From assembly GCA_002401775.2 (NCBI GenBank), contig NVUB02000035.1:1-33463 (forward strand): a stretch of DNA of 33,463 nucleotides. The letters are read 5' to 3'. This DNA comes from Ectothiorhodospiraceae bacterium. Its GTDB lineage: Bacteria; Pseudomonadota; Gammaproteobacteria; SZUA-152. The notes beneath the pieces were generated by a model. That model saw only the letters and a program-made list of their open reading frames with translations. It was not told the origin of the DNA and ran no database searches. Below, in pieces: positions 1 through 8,869 of the stretch. Numbering within the stretch: the first letter of the stretch is position 1; each line of letters begins with the position of its first letter. Both the position numbers and the translations under genes were made by a program.

Positions 1-130
1 ATAACGTGGGTGGCTATGTCTGCATGTCACTAAGCCTGTATATTGATGTATCGGGATTTACTTATATTGAAGTAAGTGTTGAAAAAAATACCGAGAAAAA
101 GAGCGTAAATTGAGGCATTCGGGGAGAGGT

Positions 131-2791
131 ATGAAGCGAATTTGGCCGAAAGTATTGACCATACAGATTGCGGTTTTGCTTGCCGTATTTTTGGGGAACG
201 TAGCGCTGGCGGGCTCCTTGCCTACAGGGCGCATTTCAGACGTTCGTAATACCAAACACAATCTAAGTGCACTTTCTAGCAGTGGTTTGGCCCGTACCGT
301 GCAGTCCAGTGATGGTGAAGAGGAAATTTGTGTTTTTTGCCATACCCCGCACGGCGCTAATCTCTCCGCCCCAGGGCCATTGTGGAATCGAAACTTGTCG
401 GTCGCCACGTACAACACTTATAACTCGGGTTCCCTGGACGCGACCATGGAAGGTGTTGCATTAGATCAGCCTAATGGGATCTCAAAGCTTTGCCTGTCTT
501 GTCATGATGGCACTATTGCCATTGGTAACGTTACAAATCGCAGTGGTAGTGGCGGTTACGAGACATCTGCTATTGCTCTTAGTGGCGTGGAAGGTGACGG
601 CACCATACCTGCTGGCCCTTACGGTGCCAATACCGGGTTTACACGACGTATTGGTACCGACTTGAGCAATGATCATCCCATCTCCTTTACCTATGATACC
701 GCTCTAGCCAACAAAGATGGAGAGTTGCGTGATCCCGCAGGAGAAGCAGAGATTGGTAACAGAACCCCCGGCGTTCAGCCGCATGTTCCATTGGAAAATG
801 GTCAGGTGCAGTGTAATAGCTGCCACGACCCTCATATACGTGATGCATCCGATGCCACCAAAAATATTAAATTCCTGCGTTTAAACCGCTTTCAAAAGGT
901 GTCACCTACCAGCACCACCTTTAGTGAAGCCAACGATATTATTTGCATGGCCTGCCACGACAAAGATGGCTGGGTAGGTTCGGCTCATGCCACGGACACC
1001 GTCGCCAATGAGATTTACACAGATGCGGCAGCCGACTTGCGCGAATTTCCCAGAGGTACCGCCGTATGGGAAACCGCTTGTCTCACCTGTCACGACACTC
1101 ATACTGTACAGGGCTCACGGCGCTTATTGCGGGAGGGTGTTGACGGCCCAACCGGTGCAAGCGGTGAAAAACTAGGTGGCAGTGCAGCCATTGAAGAAAC
1201 CTGTTTTGCCTGCCATTCCAGTGATGGCGGAACATTGACGTCACAAGGGCTAAATACTGAAGTGCCTGATATTAAAACAGACTTTAACTTGGGAGGCACT
1301 TACGCAACCCATATGCCATTAACAAACGCAGAACAGGTTGCGGGTGTTGAAATGCATGATATTGGTACAGTGGGTAGCGATAGCCAGGAAACCGGTCAAC
1401 GTGGTAAGGATTTTATTGAATCTCAGGGCTCTCTGGGTAAAGCCAGTGCGGGTGGCTCGCTGAATAATCGTCACGTCGAATGTACCGATTGTCATAATCC
1501 GCATCGAGTGACTCGTCGCCGTTTGTTTAATACGGATCACCTTACCGGCGGGATGGATTCCGCCGGCACACACGCCCATGATATCAGCGATATTACGGCA
1601 GAAACCCCATACTCCACCCATAATAATTTGGCCTCAGGTGTGTTACGAGGTACTTTTGGCGTGGAACCTGTCTACGGGGCCGGCAATGACTTTAATAATG
1701 AGCCAACTGATTTTATCATTAAACGAGGCGACCCCGGCACCCCTGGCTTTGGCAGTGGTACCACCAATATCACTGAACCTTATGTGACTCGCGAATATCA
1801 GATATGCCTCAAGTGTCACTCGAATTTTGCCTATGATACGCCTCCGATGATGGCGCAAAGTATAGCGACTACAATAAATGACATTAACCACGTGACACAA
1901 TATACCAATCAGGCGCGGGAATTTAATTCGCCAGCGAGTCACGAAGGTGAAGGACAGACCGCCGGTGCCGATGGCGGTGCCGACCCTAGTTGGAATACTG
2001 AAAACCACCGTGGCTGGCATCCCGTGATGCGCAAAACAGGCCGTACACCGGCGGTCCGTGATACCAATGCGAATAACTGGATAGCCCCTTTTAATGCGGA
2101 TGTGGGCAACCAGACTATGTATTGTAGCGATTGCCACGGTTCGGATACCCCCGTTGGCACAGCCGACCCCGATGGCGCGGGATATGAAAATGGCAATGTA
2201 TGGGGCCCACACGGTTCCACTAATCCTTTTTTGCTCAAAGGTGACTGGAGCGGTAACGTGCCCGGTTCAGCGGCGAATGATTGGACGGGGCGTCAGGGCA
2301 CTGGTGAAGATGTGGAATCGAATAATCACTTATGTTTCAAATGTCACGAATATGTGCAATATGCTTCCACTTCGGGCACCACCCAGGCCAGTGGTTTTGG
2401 CGGTTCTTCCTGCGGCATGATGTGCGGTCCAAGTTCTACCCTGGCACAGAATTTACACCGGTTTCATGTGCAGCAAGTGAGTAATTATCGCTGTAATCTC
2501 TGCCATGTGGCGGTGCCTCATGGGTGGAAAAATAAAGCTTTCCTTGTTAATTTGAATGACGTTGGGCCCGAAGGTGGCTATGGCTCCACGGGCAATCAGG
2601 TACGTAATGGCACAACAGCAGGTTATGTTAACGGCCCCTATTACAATCGCGCGGTGCTGAAGGTTGTCAGCTTTCAGGCCAGCGGTACCTGGTTTGCCGG
2701 GGCTTGCGGATCTGTGGGCTCTCCCGGGAATGGGAATACCGGTACCGGTTGGATGGCCAGTGGCTCAGAAGCCTGCTCGGGCGTACCGTAG
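131..2791 (+). CDS. Exported 11-haem c-type cytochrome (doubled-CXXCH type)
   Basis: Predicted periplasmic or extracellular electron-transfer protein, 886 aa. I count eleven CXXCH haem-binding motifs, with first Cys at about residues 67, 121, 228, 272, 317, 358, 451, 559, 665, 735 and 788. Several are followed by a further His (CNSCHDPH, CTDCHNPH, CLTCHDTH), as in doubled-CXXCH cytochromes. The N-terminus is a Sec signal (MKRIWPK, then a hydrophobic stretch ending ALAG). I chose the ATG at 131 because GGAGAGG lies just upstream; a TTG at 110 would add seven residues before the signal. Four non-haem Cys lie near the C-terminus (about 761, 765, 859, 882) and might form disulfides. No terminator is visible before the next gene, 63 nt away, so co-transcription with the beta-propeller gene is likely. 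The redox partner is unknown. The family call is firm; the physiological role is inference. Confidence 0.93.
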   Translation: MKRIWPKVLTIQIAVLLAVFLGNVALAGSLPTGRISDVRNTKHNLSALSSSGLARTVQSSDGEEEICVFCHTPHGANLSAPGPLWNRNLSVATYNTYNSGSLDATMEGVALDQPNGISKLCLSCHDGTIAIGNVTNRSGSGGYETSAIALSGVEGDGTIPAGPYGANTGFTRRIGTDLSNDHPISFTYDTALANKDGELRDPAGEAEIGNRTPGVQPHVPLENGQVQCNSCHDPHIRDASDATKNIKFLRLNRFQKVSPTSTTFSEANDIICMACHDKDGWVGSAHATDTVANEIYTDAAADLREFPRGTAVWETACLTCHDTHTVQGSRRLLREGVDGPTGASGEKLGGSAAIEETCFACHSSDGGTLTSQGLNTEVPDIKTDFNLGGTYATHMPLTNAEQVAGVEMHDIGTVGSDSQETGQRGKDFIESQGSLGKASAGGSLNNRHVECTDCHNPHRVTRRRLFNTDHLTGGMDSAGTHAHDISDITAETPYSTHNNLASGVLRGTFGVEPVYGAGNDFNNEPTDFIIKRGDPGTPGFGSGTTNITEPYVTREYQICLKCHSNFAYDTPPMMAQSIATTINDINHVTQYTNQAREFNSPASHEGEGQTAGADGGADPSWNTENHRGWHPVMRKTGRTPAVRDTNANNWIAPFNADVGNQTMYCSDCHGSDTPVGTADPDGAGYENGNVWGPHGSTNPFLLKGDWSGNVPGSAANDWTGRQGTGEDVESNNHLCFKCHEYVQYASTSGTTQASGFGGSSCGMMCGPSSTLAQNLHRFHVQQVSNYRCNLCHVAVPHGWKNKAFLVNLNDVGPEGGYGSTGNQVRNGTTAGYVNGPYYNRAVLKVVSFQASGTWFAGACGSVGSPGNGNTGTGWMASGSEACSGVP

Positions 2792-2854
2792 GTATATGAC
2801 CTCATTAGTCAGTAAAACTTTGCACGGTAAGCCGATTTACGATATTTTGCGTGA

Positions 2855-5104
2855 ATGACGCCAAACACTGAATTGAATAATTTTTTAATCGCCGCCTTAG
2901 GGCGGCGTTCTTATGCTGACGCGTCTTTACGGCGTTATGCCGCTATATTGCTTACCCTCACGGTAATGTGGACAGGCGTAGCCTTGGCAGAACCTGCTCG
3001 ATTTGCCTTTGGCGTTAACGGGCTGGATTTTAGCCTTTCGCGCTATATGGTGAGAGAGGATGGTCGCCTCCGTCATCTTGGACATATTCCACTGGTAAAG
3101 TCAGTGCCCTTTGTTTTGCTCGATCCATCAGGCCGTTTTGTTCTGGTTCCCTCGAAAACCGTGTCACACATATCCGTGTTCAAATTGAATATGGAAAATG
3201 GAGCGTTGACGGAAGTACCGGGCTCCCCGTTTAAGGCCGAAGCAGTATCCCCCTTTACACTAGCATTTCATCCTTCGGGGCGTTATCTCTATGCGGCTGC
3301 ACGCTTTAGTGGTGTTGGCGCGTATTCCTTTGACCCTGAGAGTGGAGCCTTGGCACCTCTTAAAGGATCGCCATACAAGGCCGGTGAGCGTACTCGCGGA
3401 GTGACCGTCCACCCGTCCGGGAAGTTTTTGTATGCCACCAATGGCTACTCTAACAATGTATCTGCCTATGGGATTGATAGCGCCACTGGCCAATTGAAAC
3501 CACTGAATGATTCTCCTTTTGCGGTTGGAGACGTGGGTAACATAGATTACGTGGCTTACGGTATGCAGGATGTGCCAGAAAGTGCCGGAGGCATTCCCTA
3601 CGACATCACCATAGGGCCACAGGGAAAATATGCTTTCGTGGCCAACTGGGCAACGGCCAGTGTGACGGTGTTTCGCATTAACACCAAAAATGGGCATTTA
3701 AATGCCGTTAAAGGCAGTCCCTTTTTTACCGGCTTTAATCCTTATCGCTTAAAGGTGCACCCTAAAGGGGGATATCTGTACGTGACACAATTTTCAGCGG
3801 GTGAAATTGCCGTACACACTATTGATATTGATACCGGTGAGTTGAATGTAGTGAAGGGGTCTCCATTTTCAACGGGTGGGGTAGGGCCAGTTGCTGTCAA
3901 CTTTAGTGCCGATGGTAAAGAGTTATATGTACCCAATTATGAATCCAATGACATCAGCCTGTTTACGGTTGATGCACTGACGGGGGGCTTGGCACTGCAA
4001 GAAGTGCTGAAGACACGTTCAGGGCCGTGGTATCTGGCTTTAACAGCGGGTTTATCTGATTCTGTTGTTGGCACAGTGGAGGAACAGAACAAACCACTGG
4101 ACGTTTTTCTCGCACAAGGCGATAAGGGACTCTCGCGGTTAGAAATACCCCATGCTCAGGCAAGTGGTGGCCAAATGAGCGCCGTATCAGGAGCAGCTCA
4201 ACCCGTTGATCAACTGCAAGTGGCAAGCTTGCCTGGAGGCGAATTCATCTACACTCTAGACCGCGCCTCCGCCAGAATAAACAGCTATCGTATTGACGCT
4301 AAAACAAAACAGTTATTACCAATAGAAGGGGAAAGTGTTTCCACGGGTCCTAAACCAGGACAGATGGTGCTGGATGTCAATAGTTGGTATCTCTATGTAA
4401 CCAACACCGGCGACAATACCATGTCGACCTTTTATCTGAATCCCCAAACCGGTGCGCTTAAACAAGCTCAAAAAGGGCCACCGATACCTGCGGGAAAAAA
4501 CCCGGTATCGGTTGCGTTAGATGCCTCAGCCCGGTACGCCTATGTCGTCAATAGTGATGCTAACAATGTCTCTGTATATAGCTATATGAACAGCGTTACC
4601 CCGTTAATTTTTGAAAGCCGGGGTGCGGGCTCACCCTTTGCCGTGGGTGAACAACCTACCTCTGTCACTGTGGAGCCTGCGGGGCATTATGCGTATGTCA
4701 CTAACGCAGCGTCTAATACGGTATCTGCATTCCAAATTCATTTTCAGACAGGCGCGTTGTCGGCATTACCAGGATCGCCTTTTAAGGCTGGGAATCGCCC
4801 CGTATCATCTGTTGCTCATCCCAACGGAAAGTGGCTGTTTGTTGTTAATGAGGTTTCAAAAAACATCATTACTTATGGTATTGAAGTAGAATTGGGTGCG
4901 TTAAACCGTAAGCTGAAAGATGTGAAACTTCCGGTGAAGGCATCATCAATACGATTGAATGTTTCCGGCGATAAAATGCTGGTTTTATCCAGTGACGGTC
5001 TGCGATTGCTGAGTTATTCAGTTGATGAAAAGACCGGCAGCCTGGAATTTATCGCAGAAAAAATATTTGTTGAACCTGTTCTGGATATCCTGATTAGGGA
5101 TTAA
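2855..5104 (+). CDS. Exported double beta-propeller, YVTN/lactonase (YncE-like) family
   Basis: 749-aa exported protein made of repeated beta-propeller blades. Each blade carries a phrase like GSPFKAG or GSPYKAG followed by HPSGKFLYATN-type strands, typical of the 6-phosphogluconolactonase/YVTN propeller superfamily. Roughly residues 45-400 and 410-749 look like two propellers. A hydrophobic segment ending TGVALAEP (about residues 27-46) is a signal peptide behind an unusually long n-region. The ATG at 2855 directly follows an in-frame stop and has no clear Shine-Dalgarno, so the start is uncertain. A 7-bp hairpin lies inside the first codons. It follows the multihaem cytochrome gene, so a scaffold or partner role is plausible, but enzymatic lactonase activity is not shown. 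Its 3' end overlaps the convergent methyltransferase gene by 11 bp. Confidence 0.85.
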   Translation: MTPNTELNNFLIAALGRRSYADASLRRYAAILLTLTVMWTGVALAEPARFAFGVNGLDFSLSRYMVREDGRLRHLGHIPLVKSVPFVLLDPSGRFVLVPSKTVSHISVFKLNMENGALTEVPGSPFKAEAVSPFTLAFHPSGRYLYAAARFSGVGAYSFDPESGALAPLKGSPYKAGERTRGVTVHPSGKFLYATNGYSNNVSAYGIDSATGQLKPLNDSPFAVGDVGNIDYVAYGMQDVPESAGGIPYDITIGPQGKYAFVANWATASVTVFRINTKNGHLNAVKGSPFFTGFNPYRLKVHPKGGYLYVTQFSAGEIAVHTIDIDTGELNVVKGSPFSTGGVGPVAVNFSADGKELYVPNYESNDISLFTVDALTGGLALQEVLKTRSGPWYLALTAGLSDSVVGTVEEQNKPLDVFLAQGDKGLSRLEIPHAQASGGQMSAVSGAAQPVDQLQVASLPGGEFIYTLDRASARINSYRIDAKTKQLLPIEGESVSTGPKPGQMVLDVNSWYLYVTNTGDNTMSTFYLNPQTGALKQAQKGPPIPAGKNPVSVALDASARYAYVVNSDANNVSVYSYMNSVTPLIFESRGAGSPFAVGEQPTSVTVEPAGHYAYVTNAASNTVSAFQIHFQTGALSALPGSPFKAGNRPVSSVAHPNGKWLFVVNEVSKNIITYGIEVELGALNRKLKDVKLPVKASSIRLNVSGDKMLVLSSDGLRLLSYSVDEKTGSLEFIAEKIFVEPVLDILIRD
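2890..2907 (+). other. GC-rich hairpin in the start region of the propeller gene
   Basis: CGCCGCC-TTAG-GGCGGCG forms a perfect 7-bp stem with a 4-nt loop. It lies about 35 nt inside the predicted coding sequence. A T-run precedes it rather than follows it, so it does not look like an intrinsic terminator for the plus strand. It could affect translation initiation or attenuation of the downstream gene, but this is speculative. Confidence 0.5.
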
Positions 5105-5891
5105 TAGCAACTGGTAGTACCCGGATTTCAAGCGTTATAAATTTTTCATTTTCGAGCACGGAAGATGTGGCCGACCGTTGTTCTGCAATATAAAGCTGGT
5201 TATCTAAAAGCATTTTTTTAACCGGCCTCATATTGCGCTCAAAACCGAATTGATAGTAAATCCTCCCATCAGGCTCAAGATGGTTTTTTACGCCTGCAAA
5301 AAACCGTTTATGAACATTCCATAACGATTTACTGGCTTCGTTAGTCGGGTAACGTAAATTGAACAGAATCACGTCAAAACGCTCGTTAACGGAAAGCGGC
5401 GCGAATAAATCCCCCACCCTGACGTCAATCTTATGTGCGAGTTTTAGTTGTGCAATATTAATGCGAGCATTCTCACCCGCTTGAGGACTAATGTCTGTGG
5501 CAACAACATATTTTGCCTTGCGAGCAGCAAAAATTGCCTGAACGCCAGGGCCAGTACCAAGGTCCAACACCGTCTCTCCTTTGTGTATGGTAGTGTGATT
5601 GAGCAAATGCATACTGTCGGGCGAGAGCCCTTCCACATTTTTGAATAGAGTCAGCGTGGTGTCTTTAACCCGCATGAGTCGCCGGTCTTTGTGGTCGGGG
5701 TCTTGTCCAATGAGAAACAGCTCCCCGGTAGCCCCGTCAATAGGATGTGTTATTGCTGATTTTTGCGTTGTTAATGTTCCGTTGTGATGTGTGCAGGCAC
5801 TAAGGCTAAGCAAAAGTACCAAAAACAACGTTGTTACTGATGAAAATGTATGCGGCATGGTTGCTGGGCTTGTATGCGTTATATGAGTCAT
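5094..5891 (-). CDS. SAM-dependent methyltransferase-like protein with lipoprotein signal (copy 1)
   Basis: 265 aa. Motif I (VLDLGTGPG, residues 108-116) and an acidic post-I residue (ATDIS, about 133) identify a class I Rossmann methyltransferase fold. The usual NPPY catalytic loop is replaced by FNLRYP (about 167-172), so substrate and activity are doubtful. The N-terminus is a hydrophobic signal ending LSLSAC, a lipobox with Cys33, suggesting export and lipidation. That is odd for an enzyme needing cytoplasmic SAM. An in-frame ATG at 5858 (MPHTF) is an alternative start that keeps the lipobox. It is a close paralogue of the gene immediately upstream (gap 49 nt), and the conserved C-terminal half includes VKKMLLDNQLYIA in both. 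The pair is probably one operon. Substrate unknown. Confidence 0.8.
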   Translation of the reverse strand: MTHITHTSPATMPHTFSSVTTLFLVLLLSLSACTHHNGTLTTQKSAITHPIDGATGELFLIGQDPDHKDRRLMRVKDTTLTLFKNVEGLSPDSMHLLNHTTIHKGETVLDLGTGPGVQAIFAARKAKYVVATDISPQAGENARINIAQLKLAHKIDVRVGDLFAPLSVNERFDVILFNLRYPTNEASKSLWNVHKRFFAGVKNHLEPDGRIYYQFGFERNMRPVKKMLLDNQLYIAEQRSATSSVLENEKFITLEIRVLPVAINP

Positions 5892-5940
5892 CGTAGCTTG
5901 TATGTTAGTGTGGATTATTCATCGTCAGGAAAGTCATGGA

Positions 5941-6726
5941 TTAACCCACTGCTATGGCAGAGTGATTTTCTCGAATACGAATTTCAAAAATCAAGAACAA
6001 TCCAGTTCCGATATTTTTTGTGCGTGCTATCCGCTGATCAGCAATATAGAGTTGATTGTCGAGTAACATTTTTTTCACATGAGTTTGATTACTTTCATAG
6101 CCAAACTGGTAATAGATTCGGCCATTTGGCCTAAGATGATTTTTAACATTAGCAAAAAATCGCTCGTGAAGTTTCCATAGGGGGTGTTGTGCGCCCCCGT
6201 AGGGATACTTCAAGTTAAGTAATATCACATCAAAACGCTCGTTAGAGGCTAAAGGGGAAAATAAATCGCCTTCCCGTACGTCAATTCGGCCTTCTAACCC
6301 CAACTGTTTACTGTTGAAGCGGGTGTTTTCGACAGCCTGCGGAGAAATGTCAGTGGCGACAACATGTTGAGTTATTCGAGCAGCGAAAATAGCTTGTATA
6401 CCGCTACCGGTGCCAAGATCCAACACCCTTTCCCCCGGGTTGATCTGTGTATTATTGAGTAAATGTAGGCTGTCGAGGGTAGGGCCAAGAACCGTACCGA
6501 ATACCGTCAGCACTGTGTCACGGATACGGACTAACGTCCAATCACTGTTTTGGGGGGCTGGACCGAGGTAAGCTAAGTCTCCGTCTTCACCAATGGCAGG
6601 GTATATCGTGATGGATTGCGGTGTAAAGCTGCATGCAGAGCCGCAAATAACGACAACGGTTATTAGCAGCGTTACCACTTTAATAGGTAACGGGCGAAAA
6701 GCGTTAAAGAAAAAGAGACGTTGCAT
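5941..6726 (-). CDS. SAM-dependent methyltransferase-like protein with N-terminal membrane signal (copy 2)
   Basis: 261 aa from the ATG at 6726, which has GGGAAG about 8 nt upstream; a TTG at 6732 would add two residues. Motif I is VLDLGTGSG (about 101-109), followed by VVATDIS. The NPPY position reads LNLKYP, the same deviation as in its downstream paralogue. The N-terminus has a hydrophobic span (IKVVTLLITVVVICGSAC) that could be a signal peptide with a weak lipobox or a membrane anchor. The two genes look like a tandem duplication: the blocks RFDVIL-NL-YP and VKNHL-P-GRIYYQFG are shared. The retained SAM-binding motif argues against simple decay, yet the location and altered loop leave the function open. 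Confidence 0.8.
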   Translation of the reverse strand: MQRLFFFNAFRPLPIKVVTLLITVVVICGSACSFTPQSITIYPAIGEDGDLAYLGPAPQNSDWTLVRIRDTVLTVFGTVLGPTLDSLHLLNNTQINPGERVLDLGTGSGIQAIFAARITQHVVATDISPQAVENTRFNSKQLGLEGRIDVREGDLFSPLASNERFDVILLNLKYPYGGAQHPLWKLHERFFANVKNHLRPNGRIYYQFGYESNQTHVKKMLLDNQLYIADQRIARTKNIGTGLFLIFEIRIRENHSAIAVG

Positions 6727-6782
6727 TCGCAATTCTTCCCATTGAGTTATACCGTTGAACCATTTCGTTTAACCATTTTGTA

Positions 6783-6822
6783 AACTACCACATTAAAACA
6801 ATTAACTACCGCATTAAAACAA
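6783..6822. repeat. 19-nt near-perfect direct repeat
   Basis: Two copies of a 19-nt unit (AACTACC-A/G-CATTAAAACAA) start at 6783 and 6804 and differ at one base. They lie immediately upstream of the methyltransferase pair. They could be operator half-sites or simply a local slippage duplication. Confidence 0.6.
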
Positions 6823-6831
6823 GAACCCGTC

Positions 6832-6856
6832 ATCCCGGCACGTCTTTAGCCGGGAT
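6832..6856. repeat. REP-like palindrome
   Basis: ATCCCGGC (6832-6839) and GCCGGGAT (6849-6856) form a perfect 8-bp stem with a 9-nt loop. The context (GTCATCCCGGC...GCCGGGATCCAG) matches the kind of dispersed extragenic palindrome common in proteobacterial genomes. A genome-wide copy count would settle this. Confidence 0.6.
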
Positions 6857-6886
6857 CCAGTCGCACTGAGCTGATAAAAACCATTT

Positions 6887-6965
6887 TCTCGCCAAGACGC
6901 AGAGTACGCAAAGAAAACAGGGATTAAAGAGGGAATTCCTTTGCGAGCTTTTCGCCTCTGCGAGA
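6887..6965. repeat. MITE/REP-like element with 27-nt imperfect inverted arms
   Basis: The left arm 6887-6913 (TCTCGCC...ACGCAAAG) and right arm 6939-6965 (CTTTGCG...CTGCGAGA) are imperfect inverted repeats of the same length around a 25-nt AT-rich centre. The 'CTCGC...GCAAAG' wording resembles dispersed palindromic repeats. No coding capacity is seen. It lies directly beside the palindrome at 6832-6856, so this intergenic gap seems to collect such elements. Confidence 0.6.
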
Positions 6966-7063
6966 GTATCAATACCATTGCGCTAATTTGTCACATTGTT
7001 AACTATAACTTTCCTTTTGAGCATCATACCGGTTTAAAATTGCCGTGCGCGAACGTTGGCCCG

Positions 7064-8357
7064 TTAAAAGATTCCTGGGATAAAACGGAACTTCACTTTT
7101 TTCATATAAGTGCGGTATTCAGCAAATTTTTTCAGGTGACGTTCTTCCGTTAGTGCGCGAAGGATATAAATCACTCCCCACATGGTGTAGCCAAATAAAT
7201 ATTTTACACGCCAAAACTTTTTGTAAAATACGCATTGAATCAGCCAGAACAGAAGCTTTGACGTGGTGCCAGGGTGGCGGATAAAGGCATAAACTCCCCG
7301 CGTCTGTAGTTTCTTCAATGTGATATTGGCAACAGAAGGGCCAAGCGAGATGTCCGTGTAAATGTGAACAACCAGAAAAATGATTTCGACTAATTTAAGA
7401 AGATAAAAAAAGGCTAAACCGTTAATGAGCATGTCATCGATTTGATTGCTGGCGATAAACGGCGCAAAAGCAAATAGGGAGCCGGTAATATCGTTGAGTG
7501 GAGCGTAACAACTCAGGCATACCAACCAGCCACCCACCCACCGTAAGGTCGATTGAGCGAGAACGATTCTCCAGCCAGCGAGACTCCAGGCAGTAAGCCA
7601 CAGCAGCATTAAGAATATCAAGCAGCCATAATGCCATGCTAATTAAAAAAATCATGCCGAGCAGTTCATGGTTGCCTATTTCCCGATAAAGCAAGGTGAG
7701 CGTGGATGTTATGGTTGGTGTTATTTGTTCAACCATAACCGGTACAAAATAGGCGCGCATGAATAAATTTAAAAACACTTTTCGATTATATTTTTTGTGC
7801 AGAACACGAAAAATTGAGCGGGACGAATCACCTCTCAAACTGCGGAATATTATTTGTTTGAAAATGTGAATAAAACGAATGGCCGGGTCGTAAAAGTCCT
7901 CGCAACGCGAAGATTTTAGTGTGAGCGTCAGCGCAAAATAAGGAATCCCAAGCCAGAGATACCAGTACAAAAACGATTCAAATAATAAATGAGTGCTGTG
8001 GTGAGCCGCGTCGTTGTAGAGAGGTGCGAACTGGTAAAACTGGTAACCGCTGTACAGTACCATTAGCCACACTACGTATCGGACTATGGCCCGTCGAAAC
8101 AGTTGCTTTATGTTGAATGTATTATCAATATGAAAGGCTGTGTAAGGGTTGAGGGATGGGACCTTATGTTGATTCCGGCACTGTCGTATGAAATAAAACA
8201 GCGCATAACCGACTGCCAGTGCTATAACGGGTAAGAAAAAATAATCCTCATGCAGGCCAAGTAAACTCATAATATAGATGGAGCTGGCAGTAACGATCAA
8301 ATTGATCGATGCGTAAATATGTGGGGGTAGAGCAGTGTTAACGTGTGAGGTGTTCAC
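7064..8357 (-). pseudogene. ICMT-like membrane methyltransferase, frameshifted
   Basis: Two overlapping reading frames (8357 down to 7434, 307 aa; 7621 down to 7064, 185 aa) are halves of one integral-membrane protein. The first supplies several hydrophobic segments. The second carries the signature of the isoprenylcysteine carboxyl methyltransferase/phospholipid methyltransferase superfamily: RGVYAFIRHP near the start of the catalytic region, then ALTEERHLKKF. The frames meet at (CCAC)3 at 7530-7541. Removing one 4-bp unit gives a continuous protein of about 429 aa reading SIDLTVGGWLVCLSCYAP across the join, which is what I would expect for the family. It is therefore either a recent inactivation, a phase-variable switch or a sequencing error. 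It sits upstream of two other methyltransferase-like genes. Methyl acceptor unknown. Confidence 0.75.
7530..7541. repeat. (CCAC)3 tetranucleotide repeat at the frameshift
   Basis: Three tandem CCAC units (GTGG on the coding strand) lie exactly where the two reading frames of the ICMT-like gene must join. One unit fewer restores the frame. Three units is short for a hypermutable tract, so active phase variation is possible but not shown. Confidence 0.7.
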
Positions 8358-8869
8358 AGGATCATTCTTTGGTGGTCGGGGGCGTGGCCAGGGTATTGTT
8401 CAAAGCGTATTCCTGTGTGTTGGGCGGGTTACCATTGTTATAGTTTATAGCGAATTTGTAAAATTGGCATTACTGTTGTGGGTATAGTGAATTTTAGATT
8501 TGCCATATCATGAGCTTGTAACAAGTAGTCAATCAGTTCGGTCTAATGAGTACTGCCATAGCTTTTTTTTAGGTCGAAAGCTAATGGGAAAAGGGAGTTG
8601 AATTATTTGGCTTGTCATATGCCTGTTGAAGGCTAAAAGTGAACTGGAGGTGTTTTGTTGGTCTTGTTGGTCTAGATAATACGAAGAGACATGATGGGTA
8701 GGTATCATCATCCAGCGGGGCTCCACGCCAGATAATTCACCGATATTGTTGAAAAGCTAACGACGTTTAATGTTGAAAATTGTGGGCAATATGTTACCGC
8801 GGTGTATCGGCTTTGCTTACCGTTTTATTCTGTCCCGTTATGTCCTGTCCAGTACCGTATAACCTGAAC
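8358..8869. other. Intergenic, no supported gene
   Basis: About 510 bp between the start of the ICMT-like gene and the hairpin at 8870. Short open frames exist (for example 8529-8726, minus), but none has a recognisable motif or convincing ribosome binding site. The region should hold the promoter of the minus-strand ICMT-like gene. I could not assign a confident -35/-10 pair. Confidence 0.4.

Noticed and set aside
2890..2907. Hairpin considered as a terminator between the cytochrome and propeller genes
   Set aside because: T-run lies on the 5' side, none follows, and the stem is inside the downstream coding region.
8529..8726. 65-aa open frame on the minus strand
   Set aside because: No motif, no good ribosome binding site and lies in AT-rich intergenic DNA; likely chance.
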